From the NCBI GenBank assembly GCA_016124795.1, contig WGNB01000028.1, positions 1 through 64,000 of the forward strand: a DNA stretch of 64,000 nucleotides. The letters run 5' to 3'. Positions 28,703 to 37,484 of the stretch are shown here, in pieces. The notes beneath the pieces were generated by a model. That model was not told the DNA's origin. It saw only the letters and a program-made list of their open reading frames with translations, and did not search any database. The translations under genes were made by a program, and so were the position numbers. This DNA is from Rhodopseudomonas sp. Lineage in GTDB: Bacteria; Pseudomonadota; Alphaproteobacteria; Rhizobiales; Xanthobacteraceae. Position 1 is the first letter of the stretch. Each line of letters starts with the position of its first letter.

Positions 28703-29206
28703 TTACTGACACGTCGTCACCGGCTGCGCCGCGCTGACTGTCGACGTCGTGCAATTGGCATTCGTTTCTTTGTTCGGGTTGTTGCTCTGGAAGGTGTTGA
28801 AACTGACCGTTGCCGCGATCGCGGTGGCAACAGCGGTCTGAATCGTGGTCGATCCGCTCGACCGCGCCGCGTTGGTGATACGGCTCGCGCCGCCATTATC
28901 GCCACGATTGACCAGAATGGTGACAGCTTGCGACAGACCGGCGCTGGCGGCCTGTTCCTGGCCGCTATTACCCTGCGTGCCGAGGAAAGCGACGTCGTCG
29001 GCGAGCGACGGATAGCTGAGCAGCAACTCGCGAATCGCGGCAATCAGACCGGCGCCGCCGTTCGGATAGGCAGCGAACAACCGCGCGACAGCGGGACTCG
29101 GCGTCCCGCTGTAATTGCCGACGCCGACATAGGAGCCGGCGTTCGCGCTCGGCAAGGCGCCGAACAGACAACACGCCGTGACGATCGCCGCGAAGATAAA
29201 CCGCAT
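28703..29206 (-). CDS. Small exported protein of unknown function
   Basis: A 167-aa protein with a clear Sec signal peptide (MRFIFAAIVTACCLFG then ALPSANA-G, cleavage about residue 24). The mature part is Ala/Ser/Thr/Asn-rich and predicted helical, with two cysteines near the C-terminus (NCTTSTVSAAQPVTTC) that could form a disulfide. Start: ATG at 29206 follows AGGAG by 7 nt. It sits between the outer-membrane barrel gene and the ligase gene, suggesting a periplasmic or surface role in the same export pathway. I do not recognise the family. Confidence 0.8.
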   Translation of the reverse strand: MRFIFAAIVTACCLFGALPSANAGSYVGVGNYSGTPSPAVARLFAAYPNGGAGLIAAIRELLLSYPSLADDVAFLGTQGNSGQEQAASAGLSQAVTILVNRGDNGGASRITNAARSSGSTTIQTAVATAIAATVSFNTFQSNNPNKETNANCTTSTVSAAQPVTTCQ

Positions 29207-29292
29207 GTGCAGTCTCCTGAGCCGCCGCCCATTGCCTGGTTCACGTCGCTCTGCCATCGCTTGCCGGTCGGACAGGCAGACCACGATGACCG

Positions 29293-30636
29293 TCAGTATT
29301 TGTAAGTCGCGCCGAGACTGACGACATGCTGGTCGAAAGATTGACCGGCCGTGTCGGAATCGACGGACTTGAATTGATAATCGACGGTGATGCCGAAGTT
29401 TCGCCAGATCTCGTAACCGACGTTCGCGCCGGCGAGCCAGCCATTGTCGATCCGGGCGATGTTGACAAAATCGGTCCGCACATAGCCAAGCCGTCCGCCG
29501 GCCGTCCAGCCGCGCGGCATGCCGTTATAGACGACGCTCAACAGGCCGGTGGTGACGCGGCTCGCGACGCCGGTGTTGCCGCCGCTGGCAATCGACGACG
29601 CCCCGAGCGTCTCGTCGACCGAACCGCGGAAATCCCAGAACCGGTTCGGCGAATAACCGAGCCGCACACCGACGATGCCGCCATCGTAAGTGCCGACGAT
29701 GTCGTTGTTCTCGGCCTGATAACCGCCATAGACCTCGCCCTGCCATAAGCCGGGCGCCGCCGTGCCGACGCCGGCGGTGATGCGATAACCTTGCGAATCG
29801 CGCGCCGTGTCGGTGTAGCGTTGCCAATTGAGCGACGGGTCGACGAACACATAGAGCTGCGGCGTGACGTCGAAGCCGCCACGGCCCGTGACGGTGTAGA
29901 CCGTACCATTGCGATTGGTGGTGCCGGCAGGCCCGCTATCGAATTGCGTACTGACCGCGCTGAAACCCAGCCCGGCGAAGGTCCGGCCAAATCGCTTATC
30001 GACCGACAGAGAACCGGAATACTGATTGGAGCGAACCGCGCTGACCTGCGGGGAGACCGTGGTCGGCGCGATCGACGCCCCCGAGGTAGCGCCGAGCGGC
30101 GTATTGGCTGGCGCGAAAGTCGCCGCGTTGAAGACGTCGGCCTGGCGGGTGAAATCGCCGTTGAACTTGATCGTCCAATCCGGCGTCGGCAGGTAGACTT
30201 GACTCAGACCGACCTTGGCATCGACCGTCGTTCGATCGACAGCCGCCGAACCGGTGTAATTCTGGATATCGGCCAGCCCGTAAATGCTGGTCTGATGAAT
30301 GCCGTTGTCGAGACTCGCGCTAAAGCCCGGTATCACGCGCTCGCCCCAGCTCGACAGCGCATGTTCCGTCTGATTGACGTTGGAATTGTAAATCGACCCG
30401 ACAAACAGCGTTGGCGAGAACAGCCAGCCGCCCAGCGCCAGCGGCTTCGGCGCCTGAGGATCTGCCTTGACCGGCAAATCACCGGCCCTCGCCTGACCGG
30501 CGGCGGCCAGCGACATCAACACGGCAAGACAACCAGCCGCAACCCGGCATCCGAACGGCCGCCGGGCCGCCGCATCATGCCGCCGCGTGCAGTCGCCAGT
30601 TTGCCGTCCTGTCCGCGGCTTCCGCCCCTGCCTCAT
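29293..30636 (-). CDS. Outer-membrane beta-barrel protein (BBP2-like)
   Basis: A 447-aa protein with a long basic N-terminus, a hydrophobic signal segment ending AAGQARA-G (about residue 51), and a mature region of alternating beta strands ending in an aromatic C-terminus (ATYKY). Strand-like repeats such as VGVRLGYSPNRFWDFRG, GGRLGYVRTDF and GITVDYQFKSVDSD are typical of putative beta-barrel porin 2 family proteins near exopolysaccharide genes in Rhizobiales. It may form or assist the outer-membrane path for the polymer. ATG at 30636; a later start nearer the signal peptide is possible. Confidence 0.82.
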   Translation of the reverse strand: MRQGRKPRTGRQTGDCTRRHDAAARRPFGCRVAAGCLAVLMSLAAAGQARAGDLPVKADPQAPKPLALGGWLFSPTLFVGSIYNSNVNQTEHALSSWGERVIPGFSASLDNGIHQTSIYGLADIQNYTGSAAVDRTTVDAKVGLSQVYLPTPDWTIKFNGDFTRQADVFNAATFAPANTPLGATSGASIAPTTVSPQVSAVRSNQYSGSLSVDKRFGRTFAGLGFSAVSTQFDSGPAGTTNRNGTVYTVTGRGGFDVTPQLYVFVDPSLNWQRYTDTARDSQGYRITAGVGTAAPGLWQGEVYGGYQAENNDIVGTYDGGIVGVRLGYSPNRFWDFRGSVDETLGASSIASGGNTGVASRVTTGLLSVVYNGMPRGWTAGGRLGYVRTDFVNIARIDNGWLAGANVGYEIWRNFGITVDYQFKSVDSDTAGQSFDQHVVSLGATYKY

Positions 30637-30906
30637 AAGACCAGCCCATCCGCGGTCAAATTCAGAAAAGATCCCGACGCGCCAGCCGATCTACTTTGAC
30701 GGCTTGAGCCCCGGATTTCGAGTTGGCGCCCCGGCGTCGCCGAAACCAAGGCAACCATCAATACAACCTATCATAGAGATATTTCTCTTATAGATTTGGC
30801 GCCGAGCACTGGCCAGAAAAAATCACGATTCTCACAGGCGATAGCCGGAAAATGTATGGTGGTGTCTTTTCAGCAACTCAACCAATGCGAAAATTGGGAT
30901 TCGTCT

Positions 30907-31509
30907 TCAAAAGTATCTTTCCGGCACTTTAATCAAGTCACCGGGGAGGATCATGGTCGACGCCGCCTGCGGATATTCCTTCAGGCCTGTCTCGCCGAAA
31001 TGCTGGATCAGGATGTAATTTCGATTCGCCCGGTAGGTCCCGCCGCCGGCCGAGGCCATCGCCGTCAGCGCATTCAGGCCGGGCTTGTACGGATATTCAC
31101 CCTGCTTTTCGACCTCGCCGACAATATAAAAAGGCCGATATTGCGTGATCGTGACGGTAACCTTCGGATTTCTCAAGTATTCGCTGCGAAATCTCTTCGC
31201 CAACTCTTTTTCAAGATCTTGTTGGGTTAGACCGACAGCTCTGATGGTGCCGGCAAGCGGCAGGGAAATCACACCATTGGGGTCGATATCGTAATCACCG
31301 CTCAGTGACGGTTCGTTATAGACGGTGATTTTGATCTTCTCGCCGCCCTGGAATCGGGGCGCCGCGGTCGCGGCCGCCGCATTCGCCGCCAGTTCCTCAG
31401 GCGTCGCCGCGCCGCGATCGCCGGGGGTCGCGCAGCCTGCAACCATAAAGGATATAACTGCGATAGTGGTATAAAAACGAGTCCAGCGAATTTTCGTCGG
31501 AATTCCCAT
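30907..31509 (-). CDS. wza: Polysaccharide export lipoprotein (Wza family)
   Basis: A 200-aa lipoprotein with a signal peptide and lipobox VAGC (Cys about residue 26). A polysaccharide-export domain follows (FQGGEKIKITVYNEPSLSGD, VISLPLAGTIRAVGLTQQDL, NPKVTVTITQYRPFYIVGEV) with SLBB-type ligand-binding segments. It is shorter than E. coli Wza (about 380 aa) and resembles ExoF/GumB-sized proteins, lacking the C-terminal outer-membrane helix, so the downstream beta-barrel protein may supply the pore. Start: ATG at 31509, preferred to GTG at 31536. It is the first minus-strand gene, divergent from the priming transferase. Confidence 0.9.
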   Translation of the reverse strand: MGIPTKIRWTRFYTTIAVISFMVAGCATPGDRGAATPEELAANAAAATAAPRFQGGEKIKITVYNEPSLSGDYDIDPNGVISLPLAGTIRAVGLTQQDLEKELAKRFRSEYLRNPKVTVTITQYRPFYIVGEVEKQGEYPYKPGLNALTAMASAGGGTYRANRNYILIQHFGETGLKEYPQAASTMILPGDLIKVPERYF

Positions 31510-31652
31510 GGTCGCTTCTTGTCCTGTCAAGGGCACCGATTATCGACCGCCGCCAACGCTTCGACGATGGCCACGATACAACCTGGACGAAAGCAGTCGA
31601 TATTATCGAAAGGAAATCCGATAAAGAAACGCACTTATAGCGTGCATGTGGC

Positions 31653-31673
31653 GGAATTAGGGGTTAAAATTCC
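31653..31673. promoter_or_regulatory. Inverted repeat in the divergent wza / priming-transferase promoter region
   Basis: GGAATT (31653-31658) and AATTCC (31668-31673) form a 6-bp inverted repeat with a 9-nt spacer, in the AT-rich 236-nt gap between the two arms of the locus. AAGGAGG follows at once (31674) but no start codon lies at the right distance from it. It could be an operator for the whole locus. Confidence 0.3.
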
Positions 31674-31745
31674 AAGGAGGCGGCGAGGGGTATTAGCGGC
31701 ACGCAATTGCCGCCAATATGGGCGTCAATCAGGGCGTATTGTCGA

Positions 31746-33260
31746 ATGCGAATTCTTTCGCCGGCATCGCGCGGGTCCTTTGCGATCCGCTTTGCAGCCT
31801 TCGACGCCTGCTGGGCTTTCCTCACGCCGTGGCTGGCTTTGTGGATTCGCGGCGCTCAAGTTCTGTCGGCGACCGACTGGCCCGCGGCGGCGTTCTATTG
31901 CGGCATTTCGTTTATCGCCGCGCTGATCGCGTTTCTGATCTTCCGCATTCGCGACAGCATGACCCATCTGTTTTCGGTGCACGGCGCCATCGATGTCGCC
32001 AAGGCCGTGGTCCTGTCGGAATTCGTGACCTGTCTGGTGCTGTTTTCGGTCACCCGGCTGGACGGCGTGCCGCGCTCGACGCCGCTGATCCATGCCCTGA
32101 TCCTGTCGGTCGGGCTGGTGCTGGCCCGCGCCTTCGTCCGCATGATCCATGCCGAACCGGCGCTGCCGGAAACCACCGGCTCGGCGCCGACCGAACATGT
32201 CATCGTCATCGGCTCCAACCGGTTATCCTCGCTCTATATCGATTTCCTGCACGCTTATGCCACCGGCCATCATCAGGTGATCGCCATTCTCGACGACCGC
32301 GCCGAAATGATCGGGCGCGCGGTGGCCGGCGTGCGGGTGCTCGGACCGACGCAACACCTCCTGCCGGTGATCGAGGAATTCAAGGAACACGGCATCGTCA
32401 CCGATCGCGTCATCGTCGGCGGCGACCTCGACGTTCTGGGTCTGGAAGCGCGTGCGGAGGTGCAGCGGATTTGCGATGAACACAAGATCCAGCTGGATTT
32501 CGTGCCGCAATTGATCGGGCTGGACAGATCGAGCGTCGCCGCGCCGCCGCCGCGACCGTTGGCGCGCGGCGCCTTGCCGGGCCTCGACAGGTCGCCAGCG
32601 ACGACATCGCCGCGCGGCTATTTTCACACCAAGCGCTATATCGATCTCTGCCTCGCCTCGGTGCTGATCGTCATATTGCTGCCGCTGTTCGTCGCGGTCG
32701 CGATCGTCGTTCTGCTCGACGTCGGCTCACCAGTATTCTTCTGGCAGCGGCGCGTCGGCATGAACGGCCAGATCTTCCAGATGCACAAGTTCCGCACGCT
32801 GAAGCCGTCATTCGACTGGCGCGGCCTCGCGGTGCCGGCCACCGAACGCATCTCAATGGTCGGCCGCCTGTTGCGGAAGTTCCGGCTCGACGAACTGCCG
32901 CAGTTTCTCAATGTGCTGGTCGGCGACATGTCGCTGATCGGACCGCGACCGCTATTACCGCAGGATCAGCCGCCGAATCCGACGCTGCGGCTGACGGTAC
33001 GGCCCGGCATGACCGGCTGGGCGCAGGTCCACGGCGGCACGCAATTGACGCCGGAGGAAAAGAACACGCTCGACGAATGGTACATCCGTCACGCCACGCC
33101 GATGCTCGACCTCCAGATCGTCGCCAAGACGATACCGGTTCTGTTCGGCAGCGAACATCGTTCGGACAACCCGGCCGGCGCCTATCCGGCGACGGGCAAC
33201 GGCGACGTTGCCGCCACCGTGCTGTCGCCGATCGCCCGACAGCCGGCGCACCGGTCCTGA
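31746..33260 (+). CDS. Undecaprenyl-phosphate sugar-1-phosphate transferase (WcaJ/ExoY-type priming enzyme)
   Basis: Starts repeat-unit synthesis by moving a hexose-1-phosphate onto undecaprenyl phosphate. About 504 aa. Four N-terminal helices and a CoA-binding-like region (HVIVIGSNRLSSLYIDFL) precede the conserved catalytic part: KRYIDLCLASVLIVILLPLF, PVFFWQRRVGMNGQIFQMHK, LRKFRLDELPQFLNVLVGDM, SLIGPRPLLP and PGMTGWAQVHG. The DE pair in LDELPQ is catalytic. Start: ATG at 31746; an in-frame TTG at 31707 is possible. It is the first gene of the plus-strand arm. Confidence 0.92.
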   Translation: MRILSPASRGSFAIRFAAFDACWAFLTPWLALWIRGAQVLSATDWPAAAFYCGISFIAALIAFLIFRIRDSMTHLFSVHGAIDVAKAVVLSEFVTCLVLFSVTRLDGVPRSTPLIHALILSVGLVLARAFVRMIHAEPALPETTGSAPTEHVIVIGSNRLSSLYIDFLHAYATGHHQVIAILDDRAEMIGRAVAGVRVLGPTQHLLPVIEEFKEHGIVTDRVIVGGDLDVLGLEARAEVQRICDEHKIQLDFVPQLIGLDRSSVAAPPPRPLARGALPGLDRSPATTSPRGYFHTKRYIDLCLASVLIVILLPLFVAVAIVVLLDVGSPVFFWQRRVGMNGQIFQMHKFRTLKPSFDWRGLAVPATERISMVGRLLRKFRLDELPQFLNVLVGDMSLIGPRPLLPQDQPPNPTLRLTVRPGMTGWAQVHGGTQLTPEEKNTLDEWYIRHATPMLDLQIVAKTIPVLFGSEHRSDNPAGAYPATGNGDVAATVLSPIARQPAHRS

Positions 33261-33382
33261 TGCGCCCGCCCGCACCGCCGGCGTCGGTTGAACAACGAAT
33301 CGGCGCACCGACGAAGTCACAACCCAGCGCGACAAGTCGGAAAGCGACGCGATATCGGCCGGCCAGGCGATAGCCGCACGTC

Positions 33383-34615
33383 ATGGCGCGCATCATTTTT
33401 CTCAATCGTTTCTTTTATCCCGACCATTCCGCCACCAGCCAGATTCTCAGCGACCTGGCCTTCGATCTGTCGGCAGCCGGCCGCGACGTGGCGGTGGTGA
33501 CCAGCCGGCAGCGTTACGATCACGCCGGCGCCGATCTGCCGGCACGCGAGACAATCAAAGGTGTCAGCATTGTCCGGGTGCCGACCACCCGCTATGGCCG
33601 GCGCGGCCTGGTCGGTCGGGGGCTCGATTACCTGTCATATTATCGTGCAACCTGGCGCGCACTCACCGACCGTGCCGAGCCCCGACTGGTCCGGCCGGGC
33701 GATATCCTGGTGGCCAAGACCGATCCACCTTTGCTCTCGGTGCTGGCGATGAATGCCGCCGCCGCGACCGGCGCGCATTTGGTCAACTGGTTGCAGGATC
33801 TCTATCCGGAAGTCGCCGTCGAACTTGGCGTACCGCTGTTTAAGGGTCCGGTCGCCAACGTCCTGGCCCGGCGCCGCAACCGGTCGCTGCACGCCGCCCG
33901 CGCCAATGTCGTACTCGGCCAGGCAATGGCCGACCGGCTGGCCGCGCTCGGCATCGCGCCGGCAACCACCCACATCATCGCCAATTGGGCGCGCGACGAC
34001 AGCATCGTTCCGGTTGCTGCCGCGGCCAACCCCCTACGTCACGAATGGGGGCTCGCCGACAAATTCGTCGTCGGCTATTCCGGCAATCTCGGACGCGCGC
34101 ATGATTACGAGCCGGTGCTGGCGGCGGCCGAACGGCTGTGCGACCGGGCCGGCATCGTCTTCATCTTCATCGGCGGCGGCCGGCAGTTCGACGACGTGGC
34201 GCGCCAGGCACGGGCGCGCCGGCTCGGGCCGTCCTTGCGGTTCTTTCCCTACCAGGACGATTCGCTGCTGACTTATTCGCTGTCGGTTCCCGATCTGCAC
34301 TGGCTGTCGCTCAAGCCGGCGCTCGAAGGACTGATTTTCCCGAGCAAGTTTTACGGCATCGCCGCCGCCGGCCGGCCGATGGCGGCCCTGACCGCGCCCG
34401 GCGGCGAGATCGCCCGGCTGGTCGAAGGGCACGGCTGCGGCGCGGCGTTCGACCCGGCCGATGTCGACGGCCTGACCGGCTTCATCGACCGGCTGGCCGG
34501 CGATCCGGCGCTTTGCGCCGACATGGGCTGGCGCGCCCGCACGATGCTCGACCGTCATTTCTCAAGGGCGCAAGCACTGGCGCGCTGGCGGGCACTACTC
34601 GATTCCGCAGGATGA
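33383..34615 (+). CDS. Family 4 glycosyltransferase (WcaI-like)
   Basis: A 410-aa GT-B enzyme starting RIIFLNRFFYPDHSATSQIL, an opening shared with WcaI-like colanic-acid transferases. The donor domain has FVVGYSGNLGRAHDYEPVLA, and the donor-binding segment LKPALEGLIFPSKFYGIAAA replaces a canonical EX7E. ATG at 33383. It stands 122 nt after the priming enzyme gene and could add the second sugar of the unit. Confidence 0.9.
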   Translation: MARIIFLNRFFYPDHSATSQILSDLAFDLSAAGRDVAVVTSRQRYDHAGADLPARETIKGVSIVRVPTTRYGRRGLVGRGLDYLSYYRATWRALTDRAEPRLVRPGDILVAKTDPPLLSVLAMNAAAATGAHLVNWLQDLYPEVAVELGVPLFKGPVANVLARRRNRSLHAARANVVLGQAMADRLAALGIAPATTHIIANWARDDSIVPVAAAANPLRHEWGLADKFVVGYSGNLGRAHDYEPVLAAAERLCDRAGIVFIFIGGGRQFDDVARQARARRLGPSLRFFPYQDDSLLTYSLSVPDLHWLSLKPALEGLIFPSKFYGIAAAGRPMAALTAPGGEIARLVEGHGCGAAFDPADVDGLTGFIDRLAGDPALCADMGWRARTMLDRHFSRAQALARWRALLDSAG

Positions 34616-34722
34616 AATTTTCACGTCCGGCACGAACCTGACCGGCCACTTGCGCGCCTCCCGACGACATGCGAAGCGATAGCAAGCCATTTCGTTGAAG
34701 CTCGCGCCAGGAACTTGCGTCG

Positions 34723-35709
34723 ATGCGGCGTCCGCTGCTGTTGCTGCTCAAGGCGGCCATCTCACTCCTGCTGCTTTATCTGTCGCTGCGCGCGGTCAAT
34801 CTGTCCGTGCTCGGCCAAAGGCTGAGCCGTATCGAAATCGGCTGGATCGTTGCGGCGCTGGCCCTGCTGACCGCCCAGGTCGGACTGCTGGCGATGCGCT
34901 GGCAGATCATTGCCCGGCAGTGCGGCGCGGCCCTGTCGTTCGGCGCGTCGCTGCGGATCAGCTTCATCGCATCGTTCTTCAATCAGGTATTACCTTCGAC
35001 CGTCGGCGGCGACGCCGCCCGCGTCTGGATGCTGGCGCGGCGTGGCGGCGGCTGGGCCTCCGCCGCCTATTCGGTGCTGATCGATCGCGGCATCGGCGTC
35101 TTCGTGCTGGCCTTGCTGGTGATCGGCAGCCTGCCCTGGACGCTGACCCTGCTGCGCGACCCGATTGCGCGCTCAGTCTTGCTGCTGATCGGCGGCGGCG
35201 CGGTCGCGGGCGCTGCCGTTTTCATGTCGATCGGCGCACTGCATTCGCGCCGCCTCGAACGCTGGGTCGTGACACGCCACCTCACCCAGGTCTCGCGCGC
35301 CGCCTGGCGGCTGTGCCGCTCCCTGCCGGCCTTGAGCGCCGTGACAGCGGCCTCCTTCGCCATCCACTTGCTCACCATCGCCGCCGCCTGGTGCATCGTG
35401 CAGGCGATCGACGCGACCGCCAGTTTCGCGGTGCTGCTGTTCCTGATCCCGCCCGTGCTGCTGATCACCACCGTACCCTTGTCGATTGCCGGCTGGGGCG
35501 TCCGCGAAGGCAGCATGATCGTCGCCTTCGGTTATGCCGGCCTCGCGCCGGGCGATGGCCTGATCGTCTCGGTGCTGTTCGGCCTGACCAGCTTCGCCAT
35601 CGGCGCCATCGGCGGCCTGGTCTGGATCGCCGGCGGTCTGTTCGGCGACGCGCCGATGTCGATCGTGCCGCCGCCCTGCGAGCCAAGTCCCTTCACCGAC
35701 CAGGTCTGA
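34723..35709 (+). CDS. Flippase-like integral membrane protein (UPF0104 / LPG synthase TM family)
   Basis: A 328-aa protein with about eight membrane helices. It carries family marks: an N-terminal LLLLLKAAISLLLLYLSLRA helix, SFIASFFNQVLPSTVGGDAA, RVWMLARRGGGWASAAYSVL with the following DRG, and a late PLSIAGWGVREGSMI. Relatives include AglD and the MprF flippase half. Function in this locus is inferred: it might help move a lipid-linked intermediate. No dedicated Wzx flippase is present in the window. ATG at 34723, 13 nt after a weak CCAGGA site. Confidence 0.85.
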   Translation: MRRPLLLLLKAAISLLLLYLSLRAVNLSVLGQRLSRIEIGWIVAALALLTAQVGLLAMRWQIIARQCGAALSFGASLRISFIASFFNQVLPSTVGGDAARVWMLARRGGGWASAAYSVLIDRGIGVFVLALLVIGSLPWTLTLLRDPIARSVLLLIGGGAVAGAAVFMSIGALHSRRLERWVVTRHLTQVSRAAWRLCRSLPALSAVTAASFAIHLLTIAAAWCIVQAIDATASFAVLLFLIPPVLLITTVPLSIAGWGVREGSMIVAFGYAGLAPGDGLIVSVLFGLTSFAIGAIGGLVWIAGGLFGDAPMSIVPPPCEPSPFTDQV

Positions 35710-35732
35710 CCTGAAATCCGGATGGCCGCGCC

Positions 35733-36269
35733 ATGACCCGCACAACAACCGGCGCCATCGCCCGGCCGGCGGCCTTTCTCGACCGCGACGGCGTGCTCAA
35801 TGTCGATCATGGCTATGTTTATAAACCCGAGCAGCTCGAATGGGTCGCCGGCGCACCGCAGGCAGTGAAGTTGTTGAACGACGCCGGTTACCTGGTGTTC
35901 GTCGTCACCAATCAATCCGGCGTCGCCCGCGGCTATTACGACGAAGCCGCTGTCACGACCTTCCATCGCCATATGCAAGCGCAACTCGCCGCCACCGGCG
36001 CGCACATCGACGCTTATTATTATTGCCCGCATCATCCCGAGGGCAAGGTTGCGGCCCTGACCGTGCGCTGCACGTGCCGCAAGCCGGGCATCGGCATGTT
36101 CGAACAGGCGGCGCGCGAATGGCCGATCGCTATGGCCGGCAGCTTCATGATCGGCGACAAGGACGACGACATGACCGCGGCCGCCGCGTTCAACATCCGC
36201 GGCGTCAAATTCAATGCGGCGACGGACAGCCTCGATGACGTCGTCGCAAGGCTGATCGGCTCCCGGTAA
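35733..36269 (+). CDS. gmhB: D-glycero-manno-heptose-1,7-bisphosphate 7-phosphatase (HAD family)
   Basis: A 178-aa HAD phosphatase removing the 7-phosphate of heptose bisphosphate. HAD motif I is FLDRDGVLN (Asp17 nucleophile, Asp19), motif II is VTNQSGVARG, and the family-specific zinc loop is CPHHPEG followed by CTCRKPGIGM. Motif IV is GDKDDDM. It complements gmhA at 640. A histidinol-phosphatase role is less likely given the context and length. ATG at 35733. Confidence 0.9.
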   Translation: MTRTTTGAIARPAAFLDRDGVLNVDHGYVYKPEQLEWVAGAPQAVKLLNDAGYLVFVVTNQSGVARGYYDEAAVTTFHRHMQAQLAATGAHIDAYYYCPHHPEGKVAALTVRCTCRKPGIGMFEQAAREWPIAMAGSFMIGDKDDDMTAAAAFNIRGVKFNAATDSLDDVVARLIGSR

Positions 36270-36281
36270 AGCCGGCCGCGC

Positions 36282-37484
36282 CTAGGCTTTCGAACGACGG
36301 CCCGCGCCGATGAAACGCCGCCACAGCCACAGCGGCAGGCGCAACGCCGGATACAGAAAATGCAACGCGTCCGGCAAAGGCAGCCGCAGAACATCGTCGA
36401 GCCGGATCGACAGATCGCGGCCGAGCGCCATTACATTGGCCCAGCCGCCGCCGAGCAAGAACCGGATCATGGCGACGCGCGTGGTGCCGAAGCGGCGGTC
36501 CTCGAGTTCAATCTCGGCAGCCGGCCCCACCATGATGTCGGTCGCAAGCGCGGTCAGGACGCGCAGCCGCGCACCGGCGCGCGGGACCGCGCCGCCGTCA
36601 GCCGGCGGCGCGATACCGAACAACCGATGACGTAAAGTCAGCGCCAAAGCAGCGCAGACACTGGCGCCAATCGCCTCGGCATGGCGCACCAGCCGCCGCA
36701 CCTCGGCATCATCCTTGCCGGCCAGAAAGGCATTCAGATCGGCCAGCCATTTCAGCCGCGACCAGCCATGATCGGCGCCGTGCAGGCAGAGATAGGCGAA
36801 CAGGTCATCATCGTTGAGCGTCCGAATGCCGGCGCCGTTCGACAGCGTCACCGTCTGATATTCACGATACGCGTCGACGCCCGTCAGCAACGGTGGACTG
36901 GTCGCCGCCCGCCACCGCAATTCGACTTCGCTGCCACGGTTCTGATCGGCCAGCGCGATCTCGCGGGCATAGCGCAGCACAAGCCGGCGCTGCCGCGCGC
37001 TCAGCGACCCGCGCGGCTGGCGCAAGCCGTAACCTTGCGCTTCAAGCAACTCCCAGGCCTGCATTGCGCGCTCGGGCGGCACCAGCAAATCAATGTCCTT
37101 GCTGTGCTTCAGGCCGAGCGACCGGTAAGCGAGCAGCGCGAGAGGAATGCCTTTGAGAACGAGCACCGCGATGCCGGCGGCATCGAACAGACCTTGCAGC
37201 CGCGCCGTCTCGGCCGCCAACGTCAGGTCGTGCCGGGCGATGGCATGCGCACGACGGGCGAGAACCGTGGCCGCCGCCGGCGGCGGCTCGATGCCGGCGG
37301 CGGTCAATGCAGCATGCACCAAACCATCGACGCGATGCCGCCGCACCACCCGCAACAACCGGTCCCAGTCGATGGGACCAGCCGCGGCCTCGCGAACGGC
37401 ATGATCGCGCGTTTCCGATGGCGGCCAGCGACAACAGGCGACGGTCAAGACAAATTCAGGCGACGACGTCCCCGCGACCGTCAT
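36282..37484 (-). CDS. Nucleotidyltransferase-fold protein (NTP_transf_5 family)
   Basis: A 400-aa protein of the uncharacterised nucleotidyltransferase family often found beside ABC exporters. The core is VLKGIPLALLAYRSLGLKHS followed by KDIDLLVPPERA, where the DID pair would bind metal. A second acidic stretch (LNDDDLFAYLCLHGADHGWS) and SRLKWLADLNAF follow. Its ATG at 37484 overlaps the ABC protein's TGA (ATGA), so the two act together. The substrate is unknown; in natural-product clusters such proteins accompany asparagine-synthase-like enzymes and ABC transporters. Confidence 0.82.
   Translation of the reverse strand: MTVAGTSSPEFVLTVACCRWPPSETRDHAVREAAAGPIDWDRLLRVVRRHRVDGLVHAALTAAGIEPPPAAATVLARRAHAIARHDLTLAAETARLQGLFDAAGIAVLVLKGIPLALLAYRSLGLKHSKDIDLLVPPERAMQAWELLEAQGYGLRQPRGSLSARQRRLVLRYAREIALADQNRGSEVELRWRAATSPPLLTGVDAYREYQTVTLSNGAGIRTLNDDDLFAYLCLHGADHGWSRLKWLADLNAFLAGKDDAEVRRLVRHAEAIGASVCAALALTLRHRLFGIAPPADGGAVPRAGARLRVLTALATDIMVGPAAEIELEDRRFGTTRVAMIRFLLGGGWANVMALGRDLSIRLDDVLRLPLPDALHFLYPALRLPLWLWRRFIGAGRRSKA

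Noticed and set aside
31718..32479. Plus-strand frame starting MGVNQGVLSN near the priming transferase start
   Set aside because: It is out of frame with the clear sugar-phosphate transferase and turns Arg-rich at once, so it is a shadow.
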